NCBI GenBank assembly: GCA_017523995.1
Contig: JAFWUX010000047.1
Span: 1-20,210 of the forward strand
Source: Oscillospiraceae bacterium
GTDB taxonomy: Bacteria; Bacillota_A; Clostridia; Oscillospirales; Ruminococcaceae
Direction of reading: 5' to 3'
DNA: 20,210 bases
Each line of letters begins with the position of its first letter. The first letter of the stretch is position 1. The position numbers and the translations under genes were made by a program. Below the pieces are notes generated by a model. The model saw only the letters and a list, made by a program, of their open reading frames with translations, made no database searches and was not told the DNA's origin. Positions 6,177 to 12,528 of the stretch are shown in pieces.

Positions 6177-6227
6177 TGAAAAAACAAAAGCCGCCGCTCT
6201 CATTCCGAAAGCGGCGGTTTGTTTCCG
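6175..6227 (-). terminator. Terminator of rpsT (possibly bidirectional)
   Basis: On the minus strand CCGCCGCT pairs with AGCGGCGG (6191-6198 with 6220-6227), followed by CTTTTGTTTTTTC. The plus side also runs into GTTTGTTT. Confidence 0.85.
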
Positions 6228-6244
6228 TTCAAGATCCGATAAGA

Positions 6245-6517
6245 TCAGACAGCCTTGTTCAGGAGTCTCATGAGCTGAGACTTCTTTCTTGCTGCGTTGT
6301 TCTTATGCAGAATGCCCTTTGCACATGCCTGATCAACGCGCTTGATCGCATAGCGGATGACGGTCTCACGATCCTTGCCGCCGACATATGCCTTCTTCAG
6401 TGCAGTCTTCAGTGCAGACTTGGTAGCCTTGTTGCGTGCTGCACGAATCTTGTTGGTCTTATCTCTCTTTTCAGGTGTGGGGCGCTTCTTGGGCGCGGTG
6501 TTCTTTGCTGCTGCCAT
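6245..6517 (-). CDS. rpsT: 30S ribosomal protein S20
   Basis: A 90-residue, strongly basic protein of the small ribosomal subunit that binds 16S rRNA and helps early assembly. Full-length match to the S20 pattern: Lys/Ala-rich start (MAAAKNTAPKKRPTPEKRDK), the central NKATKSALKTALKKA helix, and the near-terminal HKNNAARKKSQLMRLLN. GGAGT lies 8 bases before the ATG. In Bacillus and many Clostridia rpsT is a direct divergent neighbour of the spore protease gene gpr; here the two are still divergent but separated by LRR-dockerin gene 2. A long leader of about 155 bases with a stable hairpin precedes it. Confidence 0.97.
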   Translation of the reverse strand: MAAAKNTAPKKRPTPEKRDKTNKIRAARNKATKSALKTALKKAYVGGKDRETVIRYAIKRVDQACAKGILHKNNAARKKSQLMRLLNKAV

Positions 6518-6595
6518 AGCTTGGTACTCCTTTTCTTTTCTGCCGAAATGCAGATTTTCAAAAATTCATTTCGGAAAGACGGCATACAGTAATAA

Positions 6596-6622
6596 CAGAA
6601 TGATTATGGCGGGATCATTCTG
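6596..6622 (-). promoter_or_regulatory. Hairpin in the rpsT 5' leader
   Basis: CAGAATGAT (6596-6604) and ATCATTCTG (6614-6622) form a 9-bp stem with a 9-base loop in the transcribed leader of rpsT. Ribosomal protein leaders often carry autoregulatory structures, so this is a candidate, but no known S20 motif was recognised. Confidence 0.45.
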
Positions 6623-6675
6623 CCGTGGTGCGGGTGGGGACCGCATACTTGTTACATGCTGCCAAACCAAGTATT

Positions 6676-6704
6676 ATTATACCAGTTCCGCGATAAAATT
6701 GCAA
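6676..6704 (-). promoter_or_regulatory. SigA promoter of rpsT
   Basis: On the minus strand TTGCAA (6699-6704), 17 bases, TATAAT (6676-6681), with extended -10 TGGTATAAT. Confidence 0.88.
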
Positions 6705-6708
6705 TAGG

Positions 6709-6770
6709 GCAAAATGCGGAATTTTGCGATACTTTCGCGGGTCTGTTCGGCAGATTGCACAATTCTGCCG
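6709..6770 (-). terminator. Two hairpins after LRR-dockerin gene 2, weak terminators
   Basis: CGGCAGA/TCTGCCG (6748-6754, 6764-6770) and GCAAAAT/ATTTTGC (6709-6715, 6721-6727) lie between the LRR-dockerin stop codon and the rpsT promoter. Neither has a classical T tract, so termination here may be leaky or factor-dependent. Confidence 0.35.
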
Positions 6771-6778
6771 GATGCGGT

Positions 6779-8695
6779 TCAATTTTCAAGCAGCTGCGCC
6801 CATGTCACCGGGTTATTCGCAACGGTATTCTTCACATAATACAGCAGGATATACTGTGCGTCAACCACATCTATGACGTTGTCTGCGTTTACATCGCAAG
6901 CCTGCTGCTGCCGGTCTGTCAGCGCCGGATCGCCGCCCGAAAGCGTTTTCACATAGTAATTGAGGACATTCTGCGCATCATCGCTTTCGACCTTGCCGTT
7001 CTCGTTGTAATCTCCCGTCAGCGGTTCCGGTGCTGCGCCGAGCGATTCAAACTGATAATCATATTTTTCTGCATATGCCTGTGCGGTCGAGTTTTCATAT
7101 CCGCGGATCGTGCCGGTGAACACGCTTTTGCTTTCCGTTGCCGGCGTATCGTCTTCCCCTTTCTCCACCGTTTCCGGGAAAAGCGGTACAGACTGACAAA
7201 TCGTATCCGGCGCATCATAGATCTCACAGTCCGGATTCAGAATCGTAATCTCAGTGAGCTTTTCCATCGAATTGAACGCGCCCATGCCGATGCTGCCGAC
7301 ACTTGCCGGAACGGTGATCTTTTCCAGCGAATCGCAGTCGGAAAATGCATACTTTCCGATGCTTTCTGTCTGTTCCGGAATCGTGAAGTCCGTCAGCTTT
7401 TCACAGCCTGAAAACGCATTCATCCCGATCCTTCTGATGCTTTGCGGCAGCGCTGCGCGCGTGAGATTCGGACAGTAGAAAAATGTGTTGTAGCCGATCT
7501 CTGCAATACCCTCCGGAATCGTGATGCCGGTGAGCACCTGCGCATTGTCGAATGCCTGCTCCGTGATGACAGTCACGTCGTCCGGAACCGTAATATCCCC
7601 CTCGCAGGCTGTGCCGTCTAAAAGATAATGATTGACAATCACAAGCGGATTCTCCTCCTGCCTTGCAGCGAGCCACGCGGTTTTATAAAAGGCGCGCCTG
7701 CCGATTTCCTGCACGCTGTCCGGTATCACGATTTCCGCAAGACTGTTGCTGTCAGCAAATGCGTAATCACCGATTTTTGTTACGCCCTCCGGAATTGTGA
7801 TGCTTTTGAGACTTTTGCACTCACGAAATTCGCCGCCTGCGATCTCCGTCACGCCGTCCGCGAGTGTTACGTCTGTCAATCCGGTACAGTGCATAAATAC
7901 ATTGTCGCCGCACTTTTTGAGCGTTGCCGGAATCGTCACGCTCCGGAGTAATTCACAGGAATGGAATGCACGTCTGCCGATTTCCGCAAGGCTTTCCGGA
8001 AACTGCACACCGGAGATCCCGCTCTTCCAGAATGCAAGCTCGGTGATTTTTGTTACGCCCTCCGGAATCACGATTCTGCCCGTACATTTCTGACCGTCAA
8101 CCAGAATGCTGTTCACGGTCACAAGCCGGTTTTCCTTCCGCTTTGCCGTGAGCCATGCGGTATCCTTGAATACCCCTGCGCCGATTTCTGTCACACTTTC
8201 CGGTATGGTAATATCTGCAAGGGTGTCACAGGAATAGAATGCATATTCTTCGATCTCTGCAATGCCCTCCGGAATCACGATCTGTTCCAGCGCATTGCAG
8301 TCGCCGAAGCCATAGCGTGCGATGCTTTTCAGTGTCTTCGGGAGTATCACCTCCGTGAGCTGCTGACAATCTTCAAATGCCATCTGCTCCATAGCGGTCA
8401 CGCTTTCCGGAATCGTGACACTGCGCAATGCCGCACAGTGTTCAAAAGCATTTTCTCCGATCGCGGTCACAGGCAGTCCGCCGATCTCCGCCGGAATCAC
8501 AAGCACCTCGGGCAGCTCCTGCGTATATCCGGTGATTGTCACAGCATTTCCGTGGATCGCATACTGCATCCCCTGATATGTATGCACTGTCTCATCGCCG
8601 CTTTCCGCAAGTGCGGTCAGCGGAGCAGGCAGGGCGGCAGCAGTTCCCGTCAGGGCGAGACATGCCGCACAGATCAGACAGTTCAGCTTTTTCAT
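6779..8695 (-). CDS. Large secreted LRR_5 (BspA-like) protein with C-terminal type I dockerin
   Basis: A 638-residue predicted exported protein. The signal peptide is MKKLNCLICAACLALTG and following residues to about 32. A long array of BspA-like leucine-rich repeats (about residues 45-520) repeats the motif ITIPESVTEIGxxAFxxC, and is interrupted twice by a W-x-x-(K/R)-(R/Q)-x-E-N-x-L-V segment also found in the shorter paralogue. The dockerin lies at about 561-632: DYNENGKVESDD and DVNADNVIDVVD, the second with Asn in place of the usual Gly at loop position 6. It probably docks to a cohesin outside the cell; the LRR face may bind a polymer or host protein. Start supported by GGAG 7-8 bases upstream. 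It stands between rpsT and gpr, normally neighbours, so it looks like an insertion in a conserved region. Confidence 0.93.
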   Translation of the reverse strand: MKKLNCLICAACLALTGTAAALPAPLTALAESGDETVHTYQGMQYAIHGNAVTITGYTQELPEVLVIPAEIGGLPVTAIGENAFEHCAALRSVTIPESVTAMEQMAFEDCQQLTEVILPKTLKSIARYGFGDCNALEQIVIPEGIAEIEEYAFYSCDTLADITIPESVTEIGAGVFKDTAWLTAKRKENRLVTVNSILVDGQKCTGRIVIPEGVTKITELAFWKSGISGVQFPESLAEIGRRAFHSCELLRSVTIPATLKKCGDNVFMHCTGLTDVTLADGVTEIAGGEFRECKSLKSITIPEGVTKIGDYAFADSNSLAEIVIPDSVQEIGRRAFYKTAWLAARQEENPLVIVNHYLLDGTACEGDITVPDDVTVITEQAFDNAQVLTGITIPEGIAEIGYNTFFYCPNLTRAALPQSIRRIGMNAFSGCEKLTDFTIPEQTESIGKYAFSDCDSLEKITVPASVGSIGMGAFNSMEKLTEITILNPDCEIYDAPDTICQSVPLFPETVEKGEDDTPATESKSVFTGTIRGYENSTAQAYAEKYDYQFESLGAAPEPLTGDYNENGKVESDDAQNVLNYYVKTLSGGDPALTDRQQQACDVNADNVIDVVDAQYILLYYVKNTVANNPVTWAQLLEN

Positions 8696-8712
8696 AATGC
8701 GCTCCTTTCCGC

Positions 8713-8742
8713 GTATAAAAGCAGATTGTCCCTGAAATAATA
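8713..8742 (+). promoter_or_regulatory. Candidate forespore (SigG-type) promoter of gpr
   Basis: GTATA (8713-8717), 18 bases, AATAATA (8736-8742). The Bacillus SigG consensus is G-H-A-T-R, 18 bases, C-A-T-W-H-T-A; this fits all of the -35 and six of seven bases of the -10. gpr is SigG-controlled in Bacillus. The predicted start near 8750 favours translation from 8789. It overlaps the opposing LRR-dockerin promoter. Confidence 0.45.
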
Positions 8743-8768
8743 ATAGCATCTAGCAATGCATATGTCAA
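8740..8768 (-). promoter_or_regulatory. SigA promoter of LRR-dockerin gene 2
   Basis: On the minus strand a perfect TTGACA (8763-8768), 17-base spacer, TATTAT (8740-8745). The leader is about 40 bases to the start codon at 8695. The promoter physically overlaps the gpr control region. Confidence 0.85.
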
Positions 8769-8788
8769 TAGCAAATGAGGTGATCGTT

Positions 8789-9637
8789 ATGCACAACCGT
8801 ACAGACTTAGCGCTCGAGCGCGCCGCCGGATTCCCCGCGCAGGAGGGCATTTTCATGCGGCACCGCGGCGATGTTTTCCGCATCACGGAGATCGAGATCG
8901 ACTCCGATGAACACGGCGCCGCAATCGGCAGAACAAAGGGGCGCTATCTGACGCTGGAAACGGCACATTTGCACCATGACGCACCGCAGCTCCGCAGGCA
9001 GGCGGCAGAGCTTGCCGCAGAACTGCGCAGCTTCATCCCCGAGGGCGCGGTGCTGTTTGCAGGGCTCGGCAATTCGGATATCACACCGGATGCACTCGGC
9101 CCGCTGACGGCGGGGCGCATTCTCGCGACGCGGCATCTGCGGAAGGAACTCGCCGACAACGATCCTGATACGGATTTTCTGCGCACACTGCGTCCTGTCA
9201 GCGTCCTTGCAAACGGCGTTCTCGGGCAGACCGGCATCGAGACGGCGGAGCTGATTGCCGCACTGCGCGACCGCGTGAAGCCTGCCTGCGTCATCGCCGT
9301 AGATGCGCTTGCCTGCTCCGATCTGCACCGGCTCGGGACAACCGTCCAGATTTCGGATGCCGGCATCTCGCCGGGGAGCGGGGTCAAAAACAGCCGCGCA
9401 GAGCTCAGCGCCAAGACGCTCGGCGTGCCGGTGATCGCGGTCGGCGTCCCGACGGTTGTCGATCTGCATACGGTTGTGCGGCAGGCGGGCACGGAGCCGC
9501 CGCAGGATATGCCGAATCTCATGGTCACGCCGCGCGATATCGACCGGCTGCTGCATCATGCGGCGCGCCTGCTCGCGCTCGGCATCAATCTCGCACTGCA
9601 TCCGCAGCTTTCCTATGAGGACGCAGAAGCGCTGTAG
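8789..9637 (+). CDS. gpr: Germination (spore) protease GPR
   Basis: A 282-residue endopeptidase of family A25 that degrades the small acid-soluble proteins protecting spore DNA when a spore germinates. The family signatures are intact: RTDLALE at the N-terminus, GRYLTLE, GLGNSDITPDALGP, and AVDALACSDLHRLGTTVQIS followed by DAGISPGSGVKNSR, including the conserved acidic residues proposed for catalysis. Start chosen at 8789 because GAGGTG lies 6 bases upstream and the SigG-like promoter would start transcription near 8750. With this start only three residues precede RTDLALE, so the inhibitory propeptide of the Bacillus zymogen is missing or very short; starts at 8756 or 8762 would add 11 or 9 residues but lack a ribosome binding site. 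Presence implies that the organism, or its recent ancestor, sporulates. Confidence 0.95.
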   Translation: MHNRTDLALERAAGFPAQEGIFMRHRGDVFRITEIEIDSDEHGAAIGRTKGRYLTLETAHLHHDAPQLRRQAAELAAELRSFIPEGAVLFAGLGNSDITPDALGPLTAGRILATRHLRKELADNDPDTDFLRTLRPVSVLANGVLGQTGIETAELIAALRDRVKPACVIAVDALACSDLHRLGTTVQISDAGISPGSGVKNSRAELSAKTLGVPVIAVGVPTVVDLHTVVRQAGTEPPQDMPNLMVTPRDIDRLLHHAARLLALGINLALHPQLSYEDAEAL

Positions 9638-9641
9638 TAAT

Positions 9642-9960
9642 GTGAGACGTGAGAAGTGAGAAGTGAGAAGTGAGGAGATATGGTGCAGATTCGTAAACGA
9701 ATCTGCTCAGACTGTCGATAAAGGTATCGCTGCGCGATGATTATAATGGGGCGCTGCCCCATACCCCGCCAAAGGGATGCTATCCCTTTGGAATCCCACT
9801 ATACGAAAAGTAATGTAAATGCGTTGAAATTCTCAACTCACAAAATAAGGGATTCTTAAGGGCTAGTAGCCCTTAAGCGGGAGTTTGAGGGCGGCGCCCT
9901 CAATATAAATCCGTCGGAGACACCGCAACTCCTCACTTCTCCCTCCTATCTCCTCACTCC
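9642..9960. repeat. Mosaic repeat module A: inverted heptad arrays enclosing a hairpin array
   Basis: Fills the gene-free gap between gpr and the DUF421 gene. Left: five GTGAGAA-type units (9642-9676). Right: CTCCTCA/CTTCTCC-type units (9929-9960) in the opposite sense. Between: GCAGATTCGT-aa-ACGAATCTGC (9685-9706); ATCGC-tgc-GCGAT (9726-9738); ATGGGGC-gct-GCCCCAT (9746-9762); AAAGGGAT-gct-ATCCCTTT (9771-9789); GTTGA-aattc-TCAAC (9823-9837); TTAAGGGCT-agt-AGCCCTTAA (9856-9876); TTGAGGGC-ggc-GCCCTCAA (9885-9903). GGAATCCC (9790-9797) also faces GGGATTC (9849-9855). No reading frame and no clear promoter was found in it. Confidence 0.8.
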
Positions 9961-9980
9961 CGACCATTCCGGAGGTGCTT

Positions 9981-10658
9981 ATGGTTGTCAGTTTTTTGCG
10001 TGTCCTGATTCTTTATCCGATAGTGGTATTCGGCGTGCGGCTCATGGGCAAGCGCCAGATCGGGGAGCTGCAGCCCGCGGAGCTTGTCATCACGATTCTG
10101 ATTTCCAACATCGCGACACTGCCGCTCGAGGATCAGAATCTGCCGCTGCTCATGGGCATTGCGCCGATGCTGCTGCTGATCTGCTTTGAGGTGCTGCTTG
10201 CATGGCTCGGATTAAAAAGCCGCAAAGTCCGGCATCTGCTCGCGGGCGGCCCGCAGGTGATCATCCGCGGCGGCGAGATTGATCAGCGCATCATGGCAGA
10301 GCTGCGGTTCACGCTCGATGATCTCATGACCGCCCTGCGCAGCAACGGCATCTTCGATATCCGCGATGTGCAGCTTGCCGTTGTCGAGACAAACGGCACG
10401 GTCTCCGCCTGCCAGAAAGCCGCCGCGCAGCCGCTCACGCCGAAGGATCTGCAGATGCAGCCTGCGTGTGCCGATCCGCCGGAGGTGATCATCGCGGACG
10501 GCGCCCTCAGCAGAGAGGGGCTTGCCGCCTGCGGTCTCGATGAAAAAACGCTGCTGCATGCGCTGAAGCGAAAGCATCTGCAGCCGGAGCAGGTCTTTCT
10601 GCTGACGGCGGACCGTTCCGGCATCTGCACACTGATCGAAAAGGGGGCGCGAACATGA
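9981..10658 (+). CDS. DUF421 / YetF-family membrane protein
   Basis: A 225-residue membrane protein with about three N-terminal hydrophobic helices (residues 3-75) followed by a cytoplasmic-type domain. Recognised by the DUF421 signature: FGVRLMGKRQIGELQPAELVITILISN near the start, GGPQVIIRGGEI, then a segment LDDLMTALRSNGIFDIRDVQLAVVETNG. The function of the family is not settled; relatives (Bacillus YetF and others) occur in spore membranes and in some spore-resistance operons. GGAGG lies 5 bases before ATG 9981; a GTG two codons earlier overlaps that site and is less likely. Its stop overlaps the next gene by ATGA, making an operon with DUF4363. Position after gpr is compatible with a spore role, but that is inference. 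Confidence 0.9.
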   Translation: MVVSFLRVLILYPIVVFGVRLMGKRQIGELQPAELVITILISNIATLPLEDQNLPLLMGIAPMLLLICFEVLLAWLGLKSRKVRHLLAGGPQVIIRGGEIDQRIMAELRFTLDDLMTALRSNGIFDIRDVQLAVVETNGTVSACQKAAAQPLTPKDLQMQPACADPPEVIIADGALSREGLAACGLDEKTLLHALKRKHLQPEQVFLLTADRSGICTLIEKGART

Positions 10659-11008
10659 AAAATCTGCGCGTGCGCATTGCGGCGGTGATCCTCTGCGCAA
10701 ATCTGCTCGTCTCGGGATATTCCGCAGCGGCAGTCCGCAGGAGCTGCACAAGGCTGATTCAGCAGAGCGAAGCCGTCCTCACGGCGGAGAACCGTCCGGC
10801 GGAGATCGAAGCGCTGACGGCGCAGTGGCGCAGAGAGAGCCGCCTGCTGCATTTCTTTGTCCCGAATCAGCCGCTGACCGATCTCAACACCGCAATCCTG
10901 CGGCTCGATGCTTTGCAGACCGAGCAGAGCGATGAGCTTTCCGCAGAGCTGCACGGCATCATCGCGGCGCTTCAATGGATCCGCGGCAGGGAGCTGACGG
11001 CGTTCTGA
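10655..11008 (+). CDS. DUF4363-family protein
   Basis: A 117-residue protein with one N-terminal hydrophobic segment (about residues 8-27, uncleaved anchor or signal) and a helical remainder rich in Leu, Glu and Ala with the conserved-looking QWRRESRLLHFFVPNQPLTDL. Proteins of this type are found directly after DUF421 genes in Clostridia, and the overlapping start here (ATGA) shows translational coupling. The helical part probably lies outside the membrane. Role unknown; a partner subunit of the DUF421 protein is the natural guess. Confidence 0.8.
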   Translation: MKNLRVRIAAVILCANLLVSGYSAAAVRRSCTRLIQQSEAVLTAENRPAEIEALTAQWRRESRLLHFFVPNQPLTDLNTAILRLDALQTEQSDELSAELHGIIAALQWIRGRELTAF

Positions 11009-11010
11009 AC

Positions 11011-11031
11011 GCGGCAGCCTGTTGCTTTTTT
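11011..11031 (+). terminator. Terminator after the DUF421-DUF4363 operon
   Basis: GCGGCA (11011-11016), loop GCC, TGTTGC (11020-11025) with two G-U pairs in RNA, then six T. It begins two bases after the stop codon. Confidence 0.7.
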
Positions 11032-11041
11032 GTCATACCGC

Positions 11042-11070
11042 TTGCATAATTTGCGTTTTTGTGGTATACT
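11042..11070 (+). promoter_or_regulatory. SigA promoter of the darA-holB-ricT cluster
   Basis: TTGCAT (11042-11047), 17 bases, TATACT (11065-11070) with extended -10 TGGTATACT. The leader of about 80 bases contains a perfect 12-base palindrome TTACATATGTAA at 11109-11120. Confidence 0.8.
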
Positions 11071-11156
11071 GATTATGGGAAACCTTGTGCAGATCGCGCA
11101 GGCTCCCCTTACATATGTAATTGTAATGCTGTTGCAGAAATGAGGTTGATACATAG

Positions 11157-11486
11157 ATGAAACTGATCTTTGCAGTTGTCAACGGCGATGACAGCGCCGC
11201 TGTTTCAAAAGCACTTGCGAAAAACGGATTCCGTGCAACAAAGCTCGCGTCCTCGGGCAGCTTTCTCAGCTCCGGCAACACGACCTTTCTGATCTGCGTG
11301 GAGGAATCCGAAGTGGATACCGTCATCAATGTGGTGCAGCAGAAGTGCCACCACAGAAAGCAGTTTGTCCCCTCGACACCGGCATACGGTCCGGCAACCG
11401 GTCAGATTCCCTCGATGCCGCTGGAGGTTCCCGTCGGCGGCGCGACCGTCTTTGTGACCAACATCGAGCGGTTTGAGAAGCTGTGA
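11157..11486 (+). CDS. darA: Cyclic di-AMP receptor, PII-like
   Basis: A 109-residue protein of the DarA/PstA (YaaQ) family, trimeric PII-like proteins that bind the second messenger c-di-AMP in the cytoplasm. The family features are visible: MKLIFAVVNGDD at the start, the FRATKLASSGSFLSSGNTTF segment that forms part of the nucleotide pocket, and GGATVFVTNIERFEKL at the end. Full length. GAGGT precedes the ATG. The stop codon overlaps the holB start, and the darA-holB-ricT order is the Bacillus yaaQ-(yaaR)-holB-yaaT order with yaaR missing. What DarA controls is unknown in most species. Confidence 0.95.
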   Translation: MKLIFAVVNGDDSAAVSKALAKNGFRATKLASSGSFLSSGNTTFLICVEESEVDTVINVVQQKCHHRKQFVPSTPAYGPATGQIPSMPLEVPVGGATVFVTNIERFEKL

Positions 11487-12469
11487 ACACGCCTGAAATG
11501 CCGCTCATTGCCGGCAATGCGCAGCTCCGTGCCGATCTGCAGCAGATGCGCAGGCAGAATCATCTGCCGCATGCCTTGCTGCTGCACGGCGAACGCGGCT
11601 GCGGCAAAAAAACACTTGCAAAATGGTTCTCGATGCTCGTGCTCTGCGAGGATGCAGCGCATGCGCCCTGCGGCCGCTGCAAAAACTGCCGCCTGATTCT
11701 CGAGGACGCACATCCCGATGTCATGATGGCGGAGCATTCCGGCAAGCGCATGGGATTTTCCGTCGAGACCGTCCGCGCGGTGCGGCGGGAATCCGGCATT
11801 CTGCCGAACAACGGCGACATGCGGATTTTTCTGTTCACCGATGCCGACGGCATGAGCATTCAGGCGCAGAATGCGCTGCTCAAATCCGTTGAGGAACCCC
11901 CTGCCCACGCATGCTTCGTCTTTACCGCGGAGACAATCGGCGCACTGCTGCCGACGCTGCTCTCCCGCATGACGGCGAAGGCGGTCTTCCCTGTCAGCGA
12001 AAGCGAGTGCATCACGGCACTGACGCAGCTTTCGTATTCGGCGGAGGAGATTCAGACAGCGGTCTCGCGCTTCGGCGGCAATATCGGCAAATGCATCGGG
12101 TATCTCAGCGACGATATGCAGCGGCAGGCTGCCGAAACCGCTGCCGGACTGACGGCGGCGCTCGCACAGGTCAATGAATATGCGCTGCTTCAGCTTTTGA
12201 CAACGGCAGCTGCGGACAAGGATCTGCTGCGCCGGACGCTTGAGCTGTTTGATATGCAGATTCGTGATGCGGCGGTGCATTCGCTGGACGGTGAGATCCG
12301 GCAGCTCGGCTGTGACCGCAGCGCATCGGAAGCACTCGCAGGCAGATTGTCCCCGCGCCGCGCCATGCGGATGCACGGGGCGGTTGCAGAAGCCTTTGCC
12401 GATTTAGAGAGCAATGTCGGCGCGGTTTTGACCGTGACGGCGCTCTGTGCGGCGCTCTGCGAGGCATAA
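11483..12469 (+). CDS. holB: DNA polymerase III delta' subunit
   Basis: A 328-residue clamp-loader subunit that helps load the sliding clamp during chromosome replication. An N-terminal AAA+ domain has the P-loop GERGCGKKTL (about 37-46), a four-cysteine zinc site CEDAAHAPCGRCKNC (about 55-69), the Walker-B-like RIFLFTDADG and sensor-1-like QNALLKSVEEPP. The second and third domains are more divergent. The start is a GTG overlapping the darA stop by four bases (GTGA) with a GAGAAG site just upstream; an ATG five codons later has no better site. Translational coupling to darA is likely. Length and domain order are normal. Confidence 0.93.
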   Translation: MNTPEMPLIAGNAQLRADLQQMRRQNHLPHALLLHGERGCGKKTLAKWFSMLVLCEDAAHAPCGRCKNCRLILEDAHPDVMMAEHSGKRMGFSVETVRAVRRESGILPNNGDMRIFLFTDADGMSIQAQNALLKSVEEPPAHACFVFTAETIGALLPTLLSRMTAKAVFPVSESECITALTQLSYSAEEIQTAVSRFGGNIGKCIGYLSDDMQRQAAETAAGLTAALAQVNEYALLQLLTTAAADKDLLRRTLELFDMQIRDAAVHSLDGEIRQLGCDRSASEALAGRLSPRRAMRMHGAVAEAFADLESNVGAVLTVTALCAALCEA

Positions 12470-12528
12470 TCCCATAGATTCACCGGCGGTGCAGGCAGCA
12501 TGCAGCCGGATACAGATAGGAATTAGAT

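Noticed and set aside
8756..8788. Upstream ATG starts for gpr (8756, 8762)
   Set aside because: No ribosome binding site and almost no leader after the SigG-like promoter; GAGGTG supports 8789. Kept as a finding because a propeptide would otherwise be expected.
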